A DNA stretch of 64,000 nucleotides from Chaenocephalus aceratus. Lineage: Eukaryota; Chordata; Actinopteri; Perciformes; Channichthyidae. A program made the translations under genes and the position numbers. The stretch is taken from contig CM043788.1 in NCBI GenBank assembly GCA_023974075.1, forward strand, positions 19,243,928 through 19,307,927, in the 5' to 3' direction. The notes below the pieces were generated by a model, which had not been told where the DNA came from, did not search any database, and saw only the letters and a program-made list of their open reading frames with translations. Below, one piece after another: positions 25,560 through 36,203 of this stretch (the first letter of the stretch is position 1; each line of letters starts with the position of its first letter).

Positions 25560-26525
25560 TACTGTTACTGTAACGCCGTTATTTTTGGCAGTAACTAGTA
25601 CTCTAACGCATTACTTTTTAAATTCAGTAACTCAGTTACCGTTACTACATAATGCGTTACTCCGTTAGTTTTTTTTATATAGTCAACAGCCAGGCGAACA
25701 GAGATGAGAACTGTACTTAAGTACAGTACTTGAGTAAATGTACTTAGATACTTCCTGTGTCACATGCGGAGACAGGCTGTGGGCGTGTTTGTGTTGTTTA
25801 CTAACAAGACTATCATGGCGGCGGCGGAGCTCAAGTCTAGTTTCTCCACCTGGAGATATTCTCACTATTTCACTTTTGTCGAGCACAAAGAAAAGAAAGT
25901 TTCTGTTAAATGTAAGTTGTGTCCTGGCGGGTCAAAGAGCCTATCTACTGCCCAAACCAGTCATTCAAATCTCTTAAAACATCTGCAAAAACAACATGCT
26001 GGGACGAAGCTAGTTACTAAGACCGGCACAGACCCAGACTCATCCAACGCCACTCCACCTCCACCTAAGCAACAGCGGCTGGATTTTAACCAAGGGACTG
26101 CTAGCCAGGGGAAAGTCGATTAGCCATTGCATGGTATGTTGTAGAACACATGCATGCTATTGCTACAGTGGAGTCACCCGCTTTCAGGGAGCTAGTTAGC
26201 ATGATACCATGTCCGGGCGGCACACGGCATATGGGACGGAAAACTTTTCCCAACTACCTGGAGAAAGAATATACAAAAATGGAAAGCAAGCTAATATCGA
26301 TGCAATCCAGATTGCATATAATGCATGTCAAGTTGATCAACAGATTGTATTATTCTCCAATGCAATAACAGTACTGAAATGAAGGCTATAAGGGCATTAA
26401 TGGGAGCCCTTTTTTTAAGTAACGCATTACTTTTTGGTGTAGTAATCAGTAAAGTAACTGAGTTACTTTTTAAATGAAGTAACTAGTAATGGTAACTAGT
26501 TACTGGTTTTCAGTAACTAGCACAG
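25560..26525 (+). mobile_element. BED-finger hAT element D (approximate borders)
   Basis: Both ends consist of repeated GTAACTAGTTAC, GTAACTCAGTTAC and TAATGCGTTACT words in inverted orientation, flanking a BED-finger exon. The termini are ambiguous and I could not fix a target duplication. Confidence 0.6.
25815..26123 (+). CDS. BED zinc-finger fragment of hAT element D
   Basis: From ATG at 25815 the frame reads MAAAELKSSFSTWRYSHYFT, then VSVKCKLCPGG and NLLKHLQKQHAG. Aromatic residues precede the CxxC and the HxxxxH pair, so it is a canonical BED finger. It continues through a Pro-rich tail (NATPPPPKQQRLDF) and stops at 26123. This is the N-terminal exon of a hAT transposase. The catalytic domain is absent, since the 3' terminal repeats begin about 280 bp downstream. 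The frame is clean, so recent activity in trans is possible. Confidence 0.6.
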   Translation: MAAAELKSSFSTWRYSHYFTFVEHKEKKVSVKCKLCPGGSKSLSTAQTSHSNLLKHLQKQHAGTKLVTKTGTDPDSSNATPPPPKQQRLDFNQGTASQGKVD

Positions 26526-26549
26526 CAACTTGTCTTTGAAGACAAAGAC

Positions 26550-27868
26550 TTCAGTCCTGACACCATCTCCCATGACACCTCCCTATTACGCTCTCCGAGA
26601 GCTTACAGGTGAGAACTCACAATACTGAACACTATAGAGAGGAGATTGAAGTTTATGAAGCAAAAGGTTTTATTTCCAAAAACCGGTTTAAACTGAACAG
26701 CAGAGGGAATTGGATATTTACAATGTCCAGGGCCAGGGAGTTTCTCCGGAAGTGGAGCAGAGGTCCGAAGCCGGAGATCCAGGGTTTGCGAGAGCGAGCA
26801 GGCTGGAGCTGGTGTGCGGAGAAGCACGGAGGAACATAGACGAGGTGAGCCGGGGATCCAGAGCTGACGAGAGCGAGCAGGCTGGGGCTGGTGTGCAAGG
26901 ATGCACGGAGGAAAACAGACGAGGGGTTGGTGACTGGACGTGGCAGGCAGAGGATGAGGCAGATGGATTCTGAACAGAGAGGGTACAAGGTCAGGATAAC
27001 AGGAACACTGTGACATAGGTTTTGCTAATAGCTATAATACCAAGACGAATTACCAACGTAGTGAGACGACGAACTGGTGAATACTGGATGACGAAAACCA
27101 GGTTGTCTTGTTGTCTTTATTAGGATCCCCATTAGCACTAGCATGAGCATTGGCTATTCTTCCTGGGGTCCTCACACACTCAAAACAGCTCATAATTTCA
27201 TGCAATTTACAGTGAAATGAAGTGAAAACTAAAATGGTCATCCAATTATCGCCATCCTAAGGCCAAACAAAAGTAAATACAAATAAGTGTACATAATAAT
27301 ATATGCATACATAGCCACAGGCACAGTTCAAATTTACTTTGTAATACTTATATTTGTTTAGCAACCTTTTGAAATGTACTTGAGAAGGTTCCTGAATGAT
27401 ATGGACCGGTAAAGAGTTCCAGCTGATCATGGCTCTGTACATGACTGTTTTCTGTCCCATATGTGATTTAGATTTGGGTAATACAAACCTTCCTTCTATT
27501 GTATGTCGTGTTTGATAGTTATGTTGTGCATATTGCGCTATAAACCTTTGTGATAATATATCTGGTGAGTGAGTCACTGTAATATTTATGACAAAATTTA
27601 ATAAAATATAAGTTGACCTCTGTCTGACAGTTAACCATTTCAGTGTCTCCAGCATTTCAGTGACTCTGGTTCTGTAGGAGCACTGGGTATATAAGCAGGT
27701 GTAGGTGAGTAGTTGAATCAGAGTGACGAGCAACAGCTGAGGAGGTGAGTTGGCGGGAATCGAAAGTAGGTCAGCCACGCCCAGCCAGGAAGACAGATAC
27801 ACAGACAGACAGACAACAACAAGCACAACAAAGGGGAAAAGAAGGAGGCAGCACTGTAGATCCTGACA
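26550..27868 (-). repeat. 3' LTR of the Ty3/gypsy element (minus strand), interrupted by a LINE fragment
   Basis: Read on the minus strand the LTR begins TGTCAGGATCTACAGTGCTG at 27868, directly after a polypurine tract. It has TATATA near 27690 and AATAAA near 26670, and ends around 26550-26560 in TGTCA. A LINE 3' fragment lies inside at about 27106-27665. The matching 5' LTR is missing. Short tandem CCGGAGAT/GCGAGCAGGCTGGAGCTGG units occur at 26770-26920. Confidence 0.65.
27106..27665 (-). mobile_element. 5'-truncated LINE 3' end inserted in the gypsy LTR
   Basis: On the minus strand it encodes the C-terminal tail of a non-LTR reverse transcriptase. The tail includes YNTRH-like [20 protein letters not shown], then [20 protein letters not shown]. 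It ends with GCTAATGGGGATCCTAATAA. This is a typical 5'-truncated insertion; I do not assign the clade. Confidence 0.65.
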
Positions 27869-27889
27869 GTACCCCCCCCCCCCCCCCCC

Positions 27890-29324
27890 CCCCTCAACGG
27901 GAGCCTCCTGGCGACCACCAGGCTTGTCAGGGTGTGCCCTGTGGAACTCCCTCACCATGACAGGGTCCATGATGCGTGACCGAGGATCCCAGCAACGTTC
28001 CTCAAGGTTGAAACCCTCCCAATCAACCAAGTATTGCAAGCCCCTGCCCCGGCGCCTGACATCCATAAGTCGACGTACGGTGTAGGCAGGATGATCATCG
28101 ATGACTCGGGGGGAGGAGGGGGAACGGTTGGAGGGCACAGGTCGCTGGTGTGAACTGGCTTGATTTGGGAAAAATTAAAGGTGGGATGAATCTTCATGGA
28201 TCTGGAGAGTTTCAAGCGGACAGCAGAGGGGTTAATGATACGCTCAATGAGGAAGGGGCCAAGAAACCGAGGGGACAGCTTTTTAGACTCGGTGAGGAGG
28301 GAGATATTCTTGGAAGACAACCAAACTGATTGTCCAGGGGTGTAAGTGGGGGCGGCATGTCTGTGACGGTTGGCTGACCTTTGATTTCTGGCAGAAGTCC
28401 GGAGGAGTACCGAGCGAGTGTCCCTCCAAATCTTTCAGCACCGACGAAGATGTTGCTGGACGGATGGAACTGCCAACTCACTCTCTTCATCAGGAAACAG
28501 GGGAGGTTGGTATCCTAAGGAGGCTTCAAAGGGAGAGAGACCAGTAGCAGAAGACGTGAGTGAATTGAAGGAATACTCAACCCAGGGTAGAAGGGAGCTC
28601 CAGGTAGATTGATTGCGATTGGCAACACAGCGGAGAGTTGATTCCAGGTCTTGATTGGCCCTGTTAGACTGGGGATGATATCCAGAGGTTAGACTGATAG
28701 ATGCACCAAGTGAATGACAGAAATTCTTCGAAACCTGAGAGGTGAACTGAGGGCCACGGTCGGAGACGATGTCAGCCGGAATTACATGTAAACGTAAGAC
28801 GTGCTGGGTGAGTAATTGGGAGGGCTCCAGGGCTGAGGGGAGCTTGGGCAGGGCTACAAAATGGGCACATTTGGAGAAACGGTCAACAACAGTTAGAATT
28901 GTTGTGTTACCTTGTGAGGGAGGTAGGCCGGTGACAAAGTCCAGAGCAATATGTGACCAGGGTCGACTTGGAATAGGAAGGGGCTGAAGCAATCCTGCAG
29001 GTCTCTGATGAGAGGCCTTGCTCCTATCACACGTTGTACAGGCTGAAACAAATTCCTTGGTGTCTTTGTCAACTGTTGGCCACCAGAAATGTCTCCGGAG
29101 AAGGGAGAGTTGGCACCTGGATGATTGGCGAAACGGGAGCTGTGGACCCACTGCAGAACTTGGGAACGGACTGAGTTTGGGACAAACTGACGATTAGGCG
29201 GACCGCTACCAGGGTCTGGTTGCTCCAAAAGCGCCTCCTGGATCGAGTTACTGATTTCCCAGGTGAGGGCACCCACAACACAACTCTGGGGGAGAATTGA
29301 GTCAAAGGAGGTTACAGGTCCCAC
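27890..29324 (-). pseudogene. Gypsy integrase with GPY/F module and chromodomain, broken
   Basis: The integrase core frame (29151-28435) shows a CTTCDRSK zinc-finger pair preceded by RRHFWWPT, the first Asp in [11 protein letters not shown] and the second in [11 protein letters not shown]. Next comes [15 protein letters not shown], where four residues that usually include the third catalytic acid (GQxE before R-NQ) are missing. The upstream part is in another frame. Downstream, a frameshift near 28440 leads to the GPY/F module ([14 protein letters not shown], 28320 frame). A separate frame carries the chromodomain [20 protein letters not shown] with DWEGF. At least two frameshifts are present. 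Confidence 0.85.
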
Positions 29325-29399
29325 AGACGAGAACGATCTGGACAGGGCATCGGGCTTGGTATTTTTAGAACCAGGGCGATATGTAAGTGAGAAGTTGAA

Positions 29400-30060
29400 A
29401 CGACCAAAAAAGAGGGCCCACCTGGCTTGTCGGGAGTTTAGCCGTTTGGCTGACTGGATGTACTCGAGGTTTTTGTGGTCAATCCCAACAAGGAATGGCT
29501 GCTCGCTGCCCTCGAGCCAGTGTCACCACTCCTCCAATGCCATCTTCACCGCCAGAAGCTCTCTGTTACCCACATCATAATTTCTCTCTGCTGGGGAAAG
29601 ACGGCGAGAGAAGAAAGCACAAGGATGACGTTTATTGTTTGGCCCTGCAGTCTGGGACAGAACAGCGCCAACCCCGATGTCTGATGCATCAACCTCAACA
29701 AGAAACTGCTTGCTTGAGCCCGGCTGGATGAGAATGGGGGCAGAAGTGAACAGGGACTTGAGTTGAAGAAAGGCATTGTTAGCATCAGTGGTCCAGGAAA
29801 ACTTGACTTTGATGGAAGTGAGACTGGAGAGTGGAGCTGCAACCTTGCTATAGTTCTTGATGAACCGGCGATAGAAGTTGGCAAAACCCAGGAACCTCTG
29901 CAACTCCTTCCGAGTTGTGGGGACTGGCCACTCAGTGACAGCTAGAATCTTTCCTGGATCTGCCTCCAACTTGCCTTGCCTGATGATGTAACCAAGGAAA
30001 CTGACCCGTTCCTGGTGAAACTCACATTTCTCAGCTTTGACCAACAATTTGTTCTCAAGC
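29400..30060 (-). pseudogene. Gypsy reverse transcriptase C-terminus and RNase H
   Basis: The frame contains [40 protein letters not shown], then the RNase H start [18 protein letters not shown] and [20 protein letters not shown]. All are typical Ty3/gypsy motifs. A TAG at 30061-30063 separates it from the RT catalytic half, and a frame change near 29525 separates it from the tether region with [17 protein letters not shown]. Confidence 0.85.
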
Positions 30061-30063
30061 TAC

Positions 30064-31109
30064 CTCTGTAGAACTTGACTGACGTGGTTCTGGTGTTCCT
30101 CCAGGCTCTTGGAAAAGATCAAAATGTCGTCAATGTACACAAAAACTAACCGGTTGAGGAAATTTCGCAGGACATCATTAACAAGGGCCTGGAAAACAGC
30201 TGGGGCATTAGAGAATCCAAAGGGCATGACAAGATATTCAAAGTGACCACGGGGGTGTTAAAGGCTGTCTTCCACTCATCTCCTTGGCGAATTCGAACCA
30301 GATGGTATGCATTTCTGAGGTCGAGTTTAGAGAAGATGGTGGCACCTTGGAGAGGCTCAAAAGCTGAGTTTATCAGGGGAAGTGGGTACTTGTTTTTAAC
30401 TGTGACGTTATTTAACCCACGAAAGTTAATACAGGGTTGGAGTGATTTATCCTTCTTGTCCATGAAGAAAAACCCAGCACCCAGAGGGGAGGAAGAAGGA
30501 TGAATAATACCTGAAGCAAGGAAGTCAGATGTATTTCTCCATGGCCTCTCTCTCTGGCCGGGACAGATTATAGAGTCTGCTGGTTGGTAAAGGAGCCCCA
30601 GGAAGCAGATCGATGGGACAATCATAGGGACGATGAGGAGGGAGAAAGAGAGCTTTATCTTTGTTGAAGGCCCCACTCAGGTTGTGGTAAACGTCAGGAA
30701 CACCAGATAAATCTACATTAGCTGAGACACATGGAGCAGGCATAGGGTTAACAGGGACGGGAGGCACAGCAGACTGCAAACAGTTAAGGTGACACAACTG
30801 ATTAAATTCAATGATTCTTCCTCCAGCCCAATCAATATGCGGATAGTTGGTGTGAAGCCATAGGTAACCAAGAACCAAAGGGGTAGCAGGGGCGGAAATA
30901 ACCTTACGTTGAATTACTTCTCTGTGATTTCCAGAAATAATCAGGGTTACAGGTTGTGTCGGCTGTGTTACTCTTGAAATGCTTTGACCATTTAGGGCAT
31001 AAGCAGTCATAGGGTCCAGTAAGGTTTCCAACTTGAGACCCAGCTGGTTGATTAGTTCTAGGTCCACAAAACTGTCCTCTGCTCCAGAGTCAATGAGGGC
31101 AGAGAGGGG
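30064..31109 (-). pseudogene. Gypsy protease and reverse transcriptase catalytic half
   Basis: The protease active site reads ALIDSGAEDSFVD near 31095-31060, followed by the linker with [22 protein letters not shown] motifs follow: [50 protein letters not shown], and in the next frame the YIDD box at about 30126-30140. A one-base indel near 30253 (in a C-run) breaks the frame. It cannot be translated as one polyprotein. Confidence 0.85.
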
Positions 31110-31114
31110 CAAGG

Positions 31115-31437
31115 TGTTACGGTGTGTGCAGGAAGCAGGACCCAAATACAGATTAATGTGACAAAAAATAGCTCCTTTATTACAAGGCTAACTATTAACA
31201 AACACAGAACAGAACACTCACCGCAGACCACTTCAATACATAAGACTAATCACACAAACAAGACACAGGTGAGGAGGGAGGAGAAAACACAGGGGCCACA
31301 GGTGAACACAATCGGGTAATCAGACACACCAGGGAAACTAACGACAGGGAACCACAGACAGATCTAAACACAACGCAGACAGAAAACCACAGACAGATCT
31401 AGACAAGACAAAACACCAACACAGACAGATCTTAACA
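31115..31437 (-). repeat. 3' LTR of the non-autonomous element
   Basis: It nearly matches 34200-34522. It directly follows a polypurine tract (on the + strand GTACCCCCCCCTC at 31438-31450). Confidence 0.9.
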
Positions 31438-31679
31438 GTACCCCCCCCTCAAGGGACGGATCCCAGACGTCCCAAAAAAAGTCCAGCAGGGTGGGTGGAG
31501 AGGGACCGGAGGAGTGACCGGAGGAGGGACACAGAACTAGGGCCAACAGGGTGGGTGGAGGGGGTCTGGAGGACGGACTTGGGCTGACAGCCCAGGGGCA
31601 CAGCGGAGGACCCGGAAGGGGTCTCGGGCGGACGGCCCGGGGGCAAGGTAGAGTTTGAAAAGGGGGTTATGGAGGGGCG

Positions 31680-32470
31680 AAGGCAGTGGCAGGAAGAGTC
31701 AGGGGGCCCGAGGGCGAGGACCGCGGCACTCAGGGTGCAGGGCTCGAGGGCGAAGACCGCGGCTCTCAGGGGGCCGGGCTCTCAGGGGGCCGGGCTCGAG
31801 GGCGAAGACCGCGGCTCTCAGGGGGCCGGGCTCGAGGGCGAGGACCGCGGCCGGGAAAGTCAGGGGGCCGGGCTCGAGGGCGAAGGCCGTGGCTCTCAGG
31901 GGGCCGGGATCGAGGGTGAAGACTGCGGCTCTCAGAGGGTCGGGATCGAGGGTGAAAACTGCGGCTCTCAGAGGACCGGGCTCTCAGAGGGCCGGGCTCG
32001 AGGACGAAGACCAGCCAGCTCCGGAGGCCGGGCAGGAAGACGCTGACGGGACAGGGCCGGAGGCCGGGCAGGACCCGGTGTCGGAGCTGGTGGGACAGGC
32101 CTCGGCAGGACAGGGAAGAGGACCAGGACACGGGATTGGCAGGACCCCCGGCAGGAGAGTAGACGGCGGGACCTCCAACGGGACAGGACAAAGGGTTGGC
32201 AGGACCCCCAGCAGGAGAGTAGTCGGCGGGGCCTCCAACGGCACAGGATATAGGATTGGCAGGACCCCCGGCAGGAGAGTAGACGGTGGGACCTCCAACG
32301 AGACAGGACAAAGGGTTGGCAGGACCCCCCGGCAGGAGAGTAGTCGGCGGGTCCTCCAACGGCACAGGACAAAGGGTTGGCAGGACCCCTGGCAGGAGAG
32401 TAGTCGGCGGGACCTCCAACGAGACAGGACAAGGAGCTGGCAGGACCCCCGGCAGGAGAGTAGACGTGAC
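31680..32470. repeat. GC-rich tandem repeats (two unit types)
   Basis: From about 31680 to 32010 a ~35-bp unit centred on GGGCCGGGCTCGAGGGCGAA recurs. From 32110 to 32470 a ~60-bp unit centred on GGCAGGACCCCCGGCAGGAG recurs about six times. Long open frames on both strands here reflect the repeat. Confidence 0.85.
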
Positions 32471-33660
32471 TCGAGAGGGGAACTAGAGAGGGAACTCCAG
32501 AGGGGACTAGAGGAGAGACTAGAGGAGGAACTAGAGGAGGGACTAGAGGAGGAACTAGAGAAGGGAACTTGAGAGGGGACTTGAGAGGGGAACTAGAGAG
32601 GGGACTAGAGGAGGGACTAAAGGAGGGACTAGAGCAGGGACTAAAGGAGGGACTAGAGGAGGGACTAAAGGAGGGACTAGAGGAGGGAACTGGAGAGGGA
32701 ACTGGAGAGGGGACTCGAGAGGGAACTGGAGAGGGGACTCGAGAGGGGACTCGAGAGGGGACTGGAGAGGGGACTCGAGAAGTGACTAGAGGAGGGACTA
32801 GAGATGGGACTGGGAATTGACTAGAGGAGGGACTAGAGATGGAACTCGAGAGGTGACTCGAGAAGGGACTTGAGAGGTGACTCGAGAGGGGACTTGAGAG
32901 GGAACTGGAGAGGGGACTGGAGAGGGGAGTCGAGAGGGAACTGGAGATGGGACTAGAGAAGTGACTTGGGAAGGGACTAGAGGAGGGACTAGAGAAGGGG
33001 CTCAGGAAGGGACCAGAGGAGGGACTAGAGAGGGGACTAGAGAGGGGACTAGAGAGGTGATTAGAGAGGTGACTAAAGGGGGGACTGGAGAAGGGACTAG
33101 GGAAGTGACTAGAGGAGGGACTTGAGAAAGGACTTGAGAAAGGAATTGAGTAGGGACTAGAGAAGGGACTAGAGAGGTGACTCGAGAGGGGACTTGAGAG
33201 GGAACTGGAGAGGGGACTGGAGAGGGGAGTCGAGAGGGAACTGGAGATGGGACTAGAGAAGTGACTTGGGACGGGACTAGAGGAGGGACTAGAGAAGGGG
33301 CTCAGGAAGGGACCAGAGGAGGGACTAGAGAGGGGACTAGAGAGGGGACTAGAGAGGTGATTAGAGAGGTGACTAAAGGGGGGACTGGAGAAGGGACTAG
33401 GGAAGTGACTAGAGTAGGGACTTGAGAAAGGACTTGAGAAAGGAATTGAGTAGGGACTAGAGAAGGGACTAGAGAAGGGACTAGAGATGGGACTAGAGTT
33501 GGTACTTGAGAAGTGACTAGAGAAGTGACTAGAGGTGAGACTGGAGAAGGGACTGGAGAAGGGACTAGAGAAGGGACTAGGAAAATGACCTGAGGAGGGA
33601 CTAGGGAAGGGACTAGGGAAGGGACTAGAGGGGGGACTAGAGGGGGGACCAGAGAAGGGA
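32470..33660. repeat. GGGACTAGAGA(GG) minisatellite
   Basis: Degenerate ~12-bp units (GGGACTAGAGAG and GGGACTTGAGAG types) run for about 1.2 kb, with a higher-order duplication (the ~32850-33110 block recurs at ~33170-33430). On the minus strand it encodes the LVPSLVPPLVPS tract of the gag-like ORF. Confidence 0.88.
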
Positions 33661-34180
33661 CTATGGCAGCTGGGGCCAGAGCTGAGTCTGGAACCATGGC
33701 TGCTGGGGCCTGTACTGGGGCTGTAACCATGGCTGCTGGGGGCTTAACTGGTTCTGGAACCATGGCCTTTTGGGCTCGTGCTGCTAACCTGGCCTTGCGA
33801 CTCCTCTTAGGAGCCGTTTGGAGGCTCTGTGGACCTCCAAAAGCCAGACGAGTAGCAGCGAATGGCTCCTGGACTGTAGCAAACACTGGGTGAGAAGCAG
33901 GGGCTGACGCCAGACGGACCACACCGATGCGTGTGGTATCAAAAAGGGAATCTGGAGACCTGGGTCTATCAGGATCGGGAAAACAAACCGCGAGGTAATC
34001 CAAAAGCCAGGCCGGTAAGAATTTAACCAAATCTTGATTCCTCAGCGTAAGGTGGACTGCATCTGCCAGAGCAGCATCTCGCTGCTGAACCCTGACTGCT
34101 CCTATCCATCGATGAGCGTAGTCAGACAAAGAAACGGTATAATCCACTAGTTCCTGCTCAAACAGATCTGCTGGGCCCAT
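33302..34180 (-). CDS. Gag-like ORF of the non-autonomous LTR element
   Basis: This 292-residue frame begins 20 bases inside the 5' LTR with MGPADLFEQELVDYTVSLSD. It continues with YAHRWIGAVRVQQRDAALAD and LVKFLPAWLLDYLAVCFPDP, a helical segment. It then becomes basic (KRSRKARLAARAQKAM) and enters a long tract of (L/F)VPSLVPP repeats encoded by the minisatellite. No zinc knuckle, protease or RT is present. The position next to the 5' LTR suggests a gag-type structural protein packaged with help from an autonomous relative. The fold is not recognised, so its function is inference. Confidence 0.55.
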   Translation of the reverse strand: MGPADLFEQELVDYTVSLSDYAHRWIGAVRVQQRDAALADAVHLTLRNQDLVKFLPAWLLDYLAVCFPDPDRPRSPDSLFDTTRIGVVRLASAPASHPVFATVQEPFAATRLAFGGPQSLQTAPKRSRKARLAARAQKAMVPEPVKPPAAMVTAPVQAPAAMVPDSALAPAAIVPSLVPPLVPPLVPSLVPSLVPPQVIFLVPSLVPSPVPSPVSPLVTSLVTSQVPTLVPSLVPSLVPSLVPTQFLSQVLSQVPTLVTSLVPSPVPPLVTSLITSLVPSLVPSLVPPLVPS

Positions 34181-34199
34181 ATCGTAGGTCGGTTCGTAA

Positions 34200-34522
34200 T
34201 GTTACGGTGTGTGCAGGAAGCAGGACCCAAATACAGATTAATGTGACAAAAAATAGCTCCTTTATTACAAGGCTAACTATTAACAAACACAGAACAGAAC
34301 ACTCACCGCAGACCACGTCAATACACAAGACTAATCACACAAACAAGACACAGGTGAGGAGGGAGGAGAAAACACAGGGGCCACAGGTAAACACAATCGG
34401 GTAATCAGACACACCAGGGAAACTAACGACAGGGAACCACAGACAGATCTAAACACAACTCAGACAGAAAACCACAGACAGATCTAGACAAGACAAAACA
34501 CCAACACAGACAGATCTTAACA
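34200..34522 (-). repeat. 5' LTR of the non-autonomous element
   Basis: It is 323 bp and pairs with 31115-31437. Immediately inside it on the minus strand is TTACGAACCGACC, a possible primer-binding site that I cannot match to a tRNA. Confidence 0.9.
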
Positions 34523-34527
34523 CAAGG

Positions 34528-35290
34528 TCTGTGGAAATGCCCCAATTTGCCACAATACAGGCACTCTTCAGACCTCAGACGTCGCAGGCACTCATCAGGA
34601 GATAGTCTGGCACGTCCTAACTGCATCGCTTCCTCCTCAGCAAAGGTGGGCACGCGAGGTGAAGCCAGACGGTCTGGATACAGAGGGAGCATAATTGAGT
34701 GGGTTGTTTAATTTACTAGGCAGAGAAAAAGGAGAACGCAGCGTTCGCTCCGCACAGCGTTCCCGTAGCCGGCTGTCAAGACGAGACACCAAGGAGATTA
34801 AGGATTGGAGATCGGCAGGCTCATCTCGTGCAGCCAGCGCATCCTTCAGTCGATCCTTCAACCCCCTAACAAACACTGCCCTTAAAGCCGCCTCGTCCCA
34901 TCGGGCTTCTGCCGCCAGTGTGCGAAACTCGATTGAGTAGTCTGCAACGGTTCGAGTCCCCTGTTGTAAATTCAGCAGACGACTAGCAGCTGAGCCAGAG
35001 TAGTAAGGGTGATCAAAAACAGTGGACAAATGTTCAGAAAAAACTCCAAAGGAAAGAGTGTAGTAATCCACAGAAGAACTCAATGCTTCGGCCCAGGTTA
35101 ATGCTTTGCCACGAAGCAAACTCAACACATAGTTCATTTTAGTCACATCAGAAGAAAAGGACAAGGGGCGCTGGTGAAATACCTTGTTGCATTGAAAAAT
35201 AAATCCCCTGCATTTCTCCACCTCTCTGTGGAAAGGCTCTGGGACGGAGATGGGGAAACCCCGACATGGAGTGGATTCGGGAAGAATTAT
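34528..35290 (-). pseudogene. Gypsy gag with zinc knuckle, 5' truncated
   Basis: On the minus strand the frame has VPEPFHREVEKCRGFIFQCN, then LSLLRGKALTWAEALSS, VADYSIEFRTLAAEARWDEA and LRAVFVRGLKDRLKDALAAR. These are typical Ty3/gypsy capsid motifs. After a frame break near 34690 comes a CCHC knuckle CLYCGKLGHFHRPC. The reading frame extends past 35221 without a Met, then similarity ends at about 35290. The knuckle is followed directly by the inserted LTR element, with protease beyond it. Confidence 0.85.
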
Positions 35291-36203
35291 TTTTCAATAT
35301 TGAAGTTAAATGCATCAATCTGGTGCACTTGCAGAGCAAAATGAAGAGATCTATGGATACATCTCTCAACACCCATTATGAAACAGAACTGTAAACAGAT
35401 TTACTTTTTCTTTATGGATATTTTACAAATCACTTCCTTTTAAACTGTATTCTTGTTTTATAGTATTTCATACCTGTTTTTCGTGTATTCTCTTTTATTT
35501 TTTATAACTATAATGATCATATGATGGTGTGCCTTGGAAATAATCTTTTACATAATAATTGCATTCACTGAACACAGGAAATTACAATCCTGCCGTCCTC
35601 TCTAGTGTCATGATTAGGTTCAGGTAAAGCACTGTTTATATATTATTGAGGGAGAATTGTCTGTGGCTACAGGCGACGCCACTGTTTAAAACCATAAAGC
35701 AGAAATTAAAGTGTATGTTTAAGTATGGCATGATTTTCATTTAAATGTTTTATTTGCCTAAGTTAATGAAAGTGTGTTTTGTGTTTTTTAAAGGTTTTCA
35801 ACCTAAAACGTCTAAATGAAGCTGCATGAAGCTAAAATAACTCTACATGATCTCAAATAAAAAGAAAAGAGTCAAGATTTGAGTTGTCCCGTGTGTCCTT
35901 TTTTAGTGAACAGGTCATTTTCAAGTTTAGGCAGGAGTCAATCAACCAAACCCAATCAGAACTTGACAGCGACTATATGAACATGGCGACGCGTGGAGTC
36001 AGGAAACCCCTGTTGGAAGTGTTTCACAAAACTCTCTCCTGATGGTAAAGAGTTAGGAACTCTCAATTGCTGCCACAAACATCCCCAAGGCGGGCACAGC
36101 TTGACCTATGTCAAACAGACCCAACAGGAAAACGATATCCTGCCCTGCCCTCACAGCCAGTCTGCTAACATGCATCAATGCACCATACGCCCAGAACGTA
36201 GGG
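35291..36203. other. No gene recognised
   Basis: AT-rich sequence to about 35950, then a more GC-balanced stretch (35985-36203) of unknown origin that continues beyond element Y at 44814. I see no supported coding feature. Confidence 0.4.

Larger units (their letters stand above)
31115..34522 (-). mobile_element. Non-autonomous LTR retrotransposon inserted in the gypsy element
   Basis: The two 323-bp LTRs (31115-31437 and 34200-34522) differ at about four positions and are flanked by the 5-bp duplication CAAGG (31110-31114 and 34523-34527). They start TGTTACGG and end CTTAACA on the + strand; the transcript direction is minus. This follows from the G-rich polypurine tract next to 31437 and the gag-like ORF starting just inside 34199. 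The internal 2.76 kb lacks protease, RT and integrase. Confidence 0.9.
27869..35290 (-). mobile_element. Ty3/gypsy retrotransposon with chromodomain (internal region), 5' end missing
   Basis: On the minus strand the order is gag (about 35290-34528), protease, RT, RNase H, integrase and chromodomain. The polypurine tract with 22 consecutive C on the + strand (27872-27893) abuts the 3' LTR. The order and the chromodomain mark a chromovirus. The gag is open upstream of 35221 but similarity is lost near 35290, so the 5' LTR is absent. A non-autonomous LTR element is inserted between gag and protease. Confidence 0.85.

Noticed and set aside
31655..32572. 305-residue plus-strand open frame rich in Gly/Arg
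   Set aside because: It follows the GC-rich tandem repeats, lacks homology to anything I know, and is antisense to the retroelement direction.
32470..33660. Regularly spaced short repeats resembling a CRISPR array
   Set aside because: Units are contiguous and degenerate without unique spacers, in a eukaryotic retroelement; it is a minisatellite.
31115..34522. Duplicate 323-bp blocks considered as an assembly duplication
   Set aside because: The blocks differ at about four positions, have TG..CA ends and an exact 5-bp flanking duplication, which fits LTRs better.
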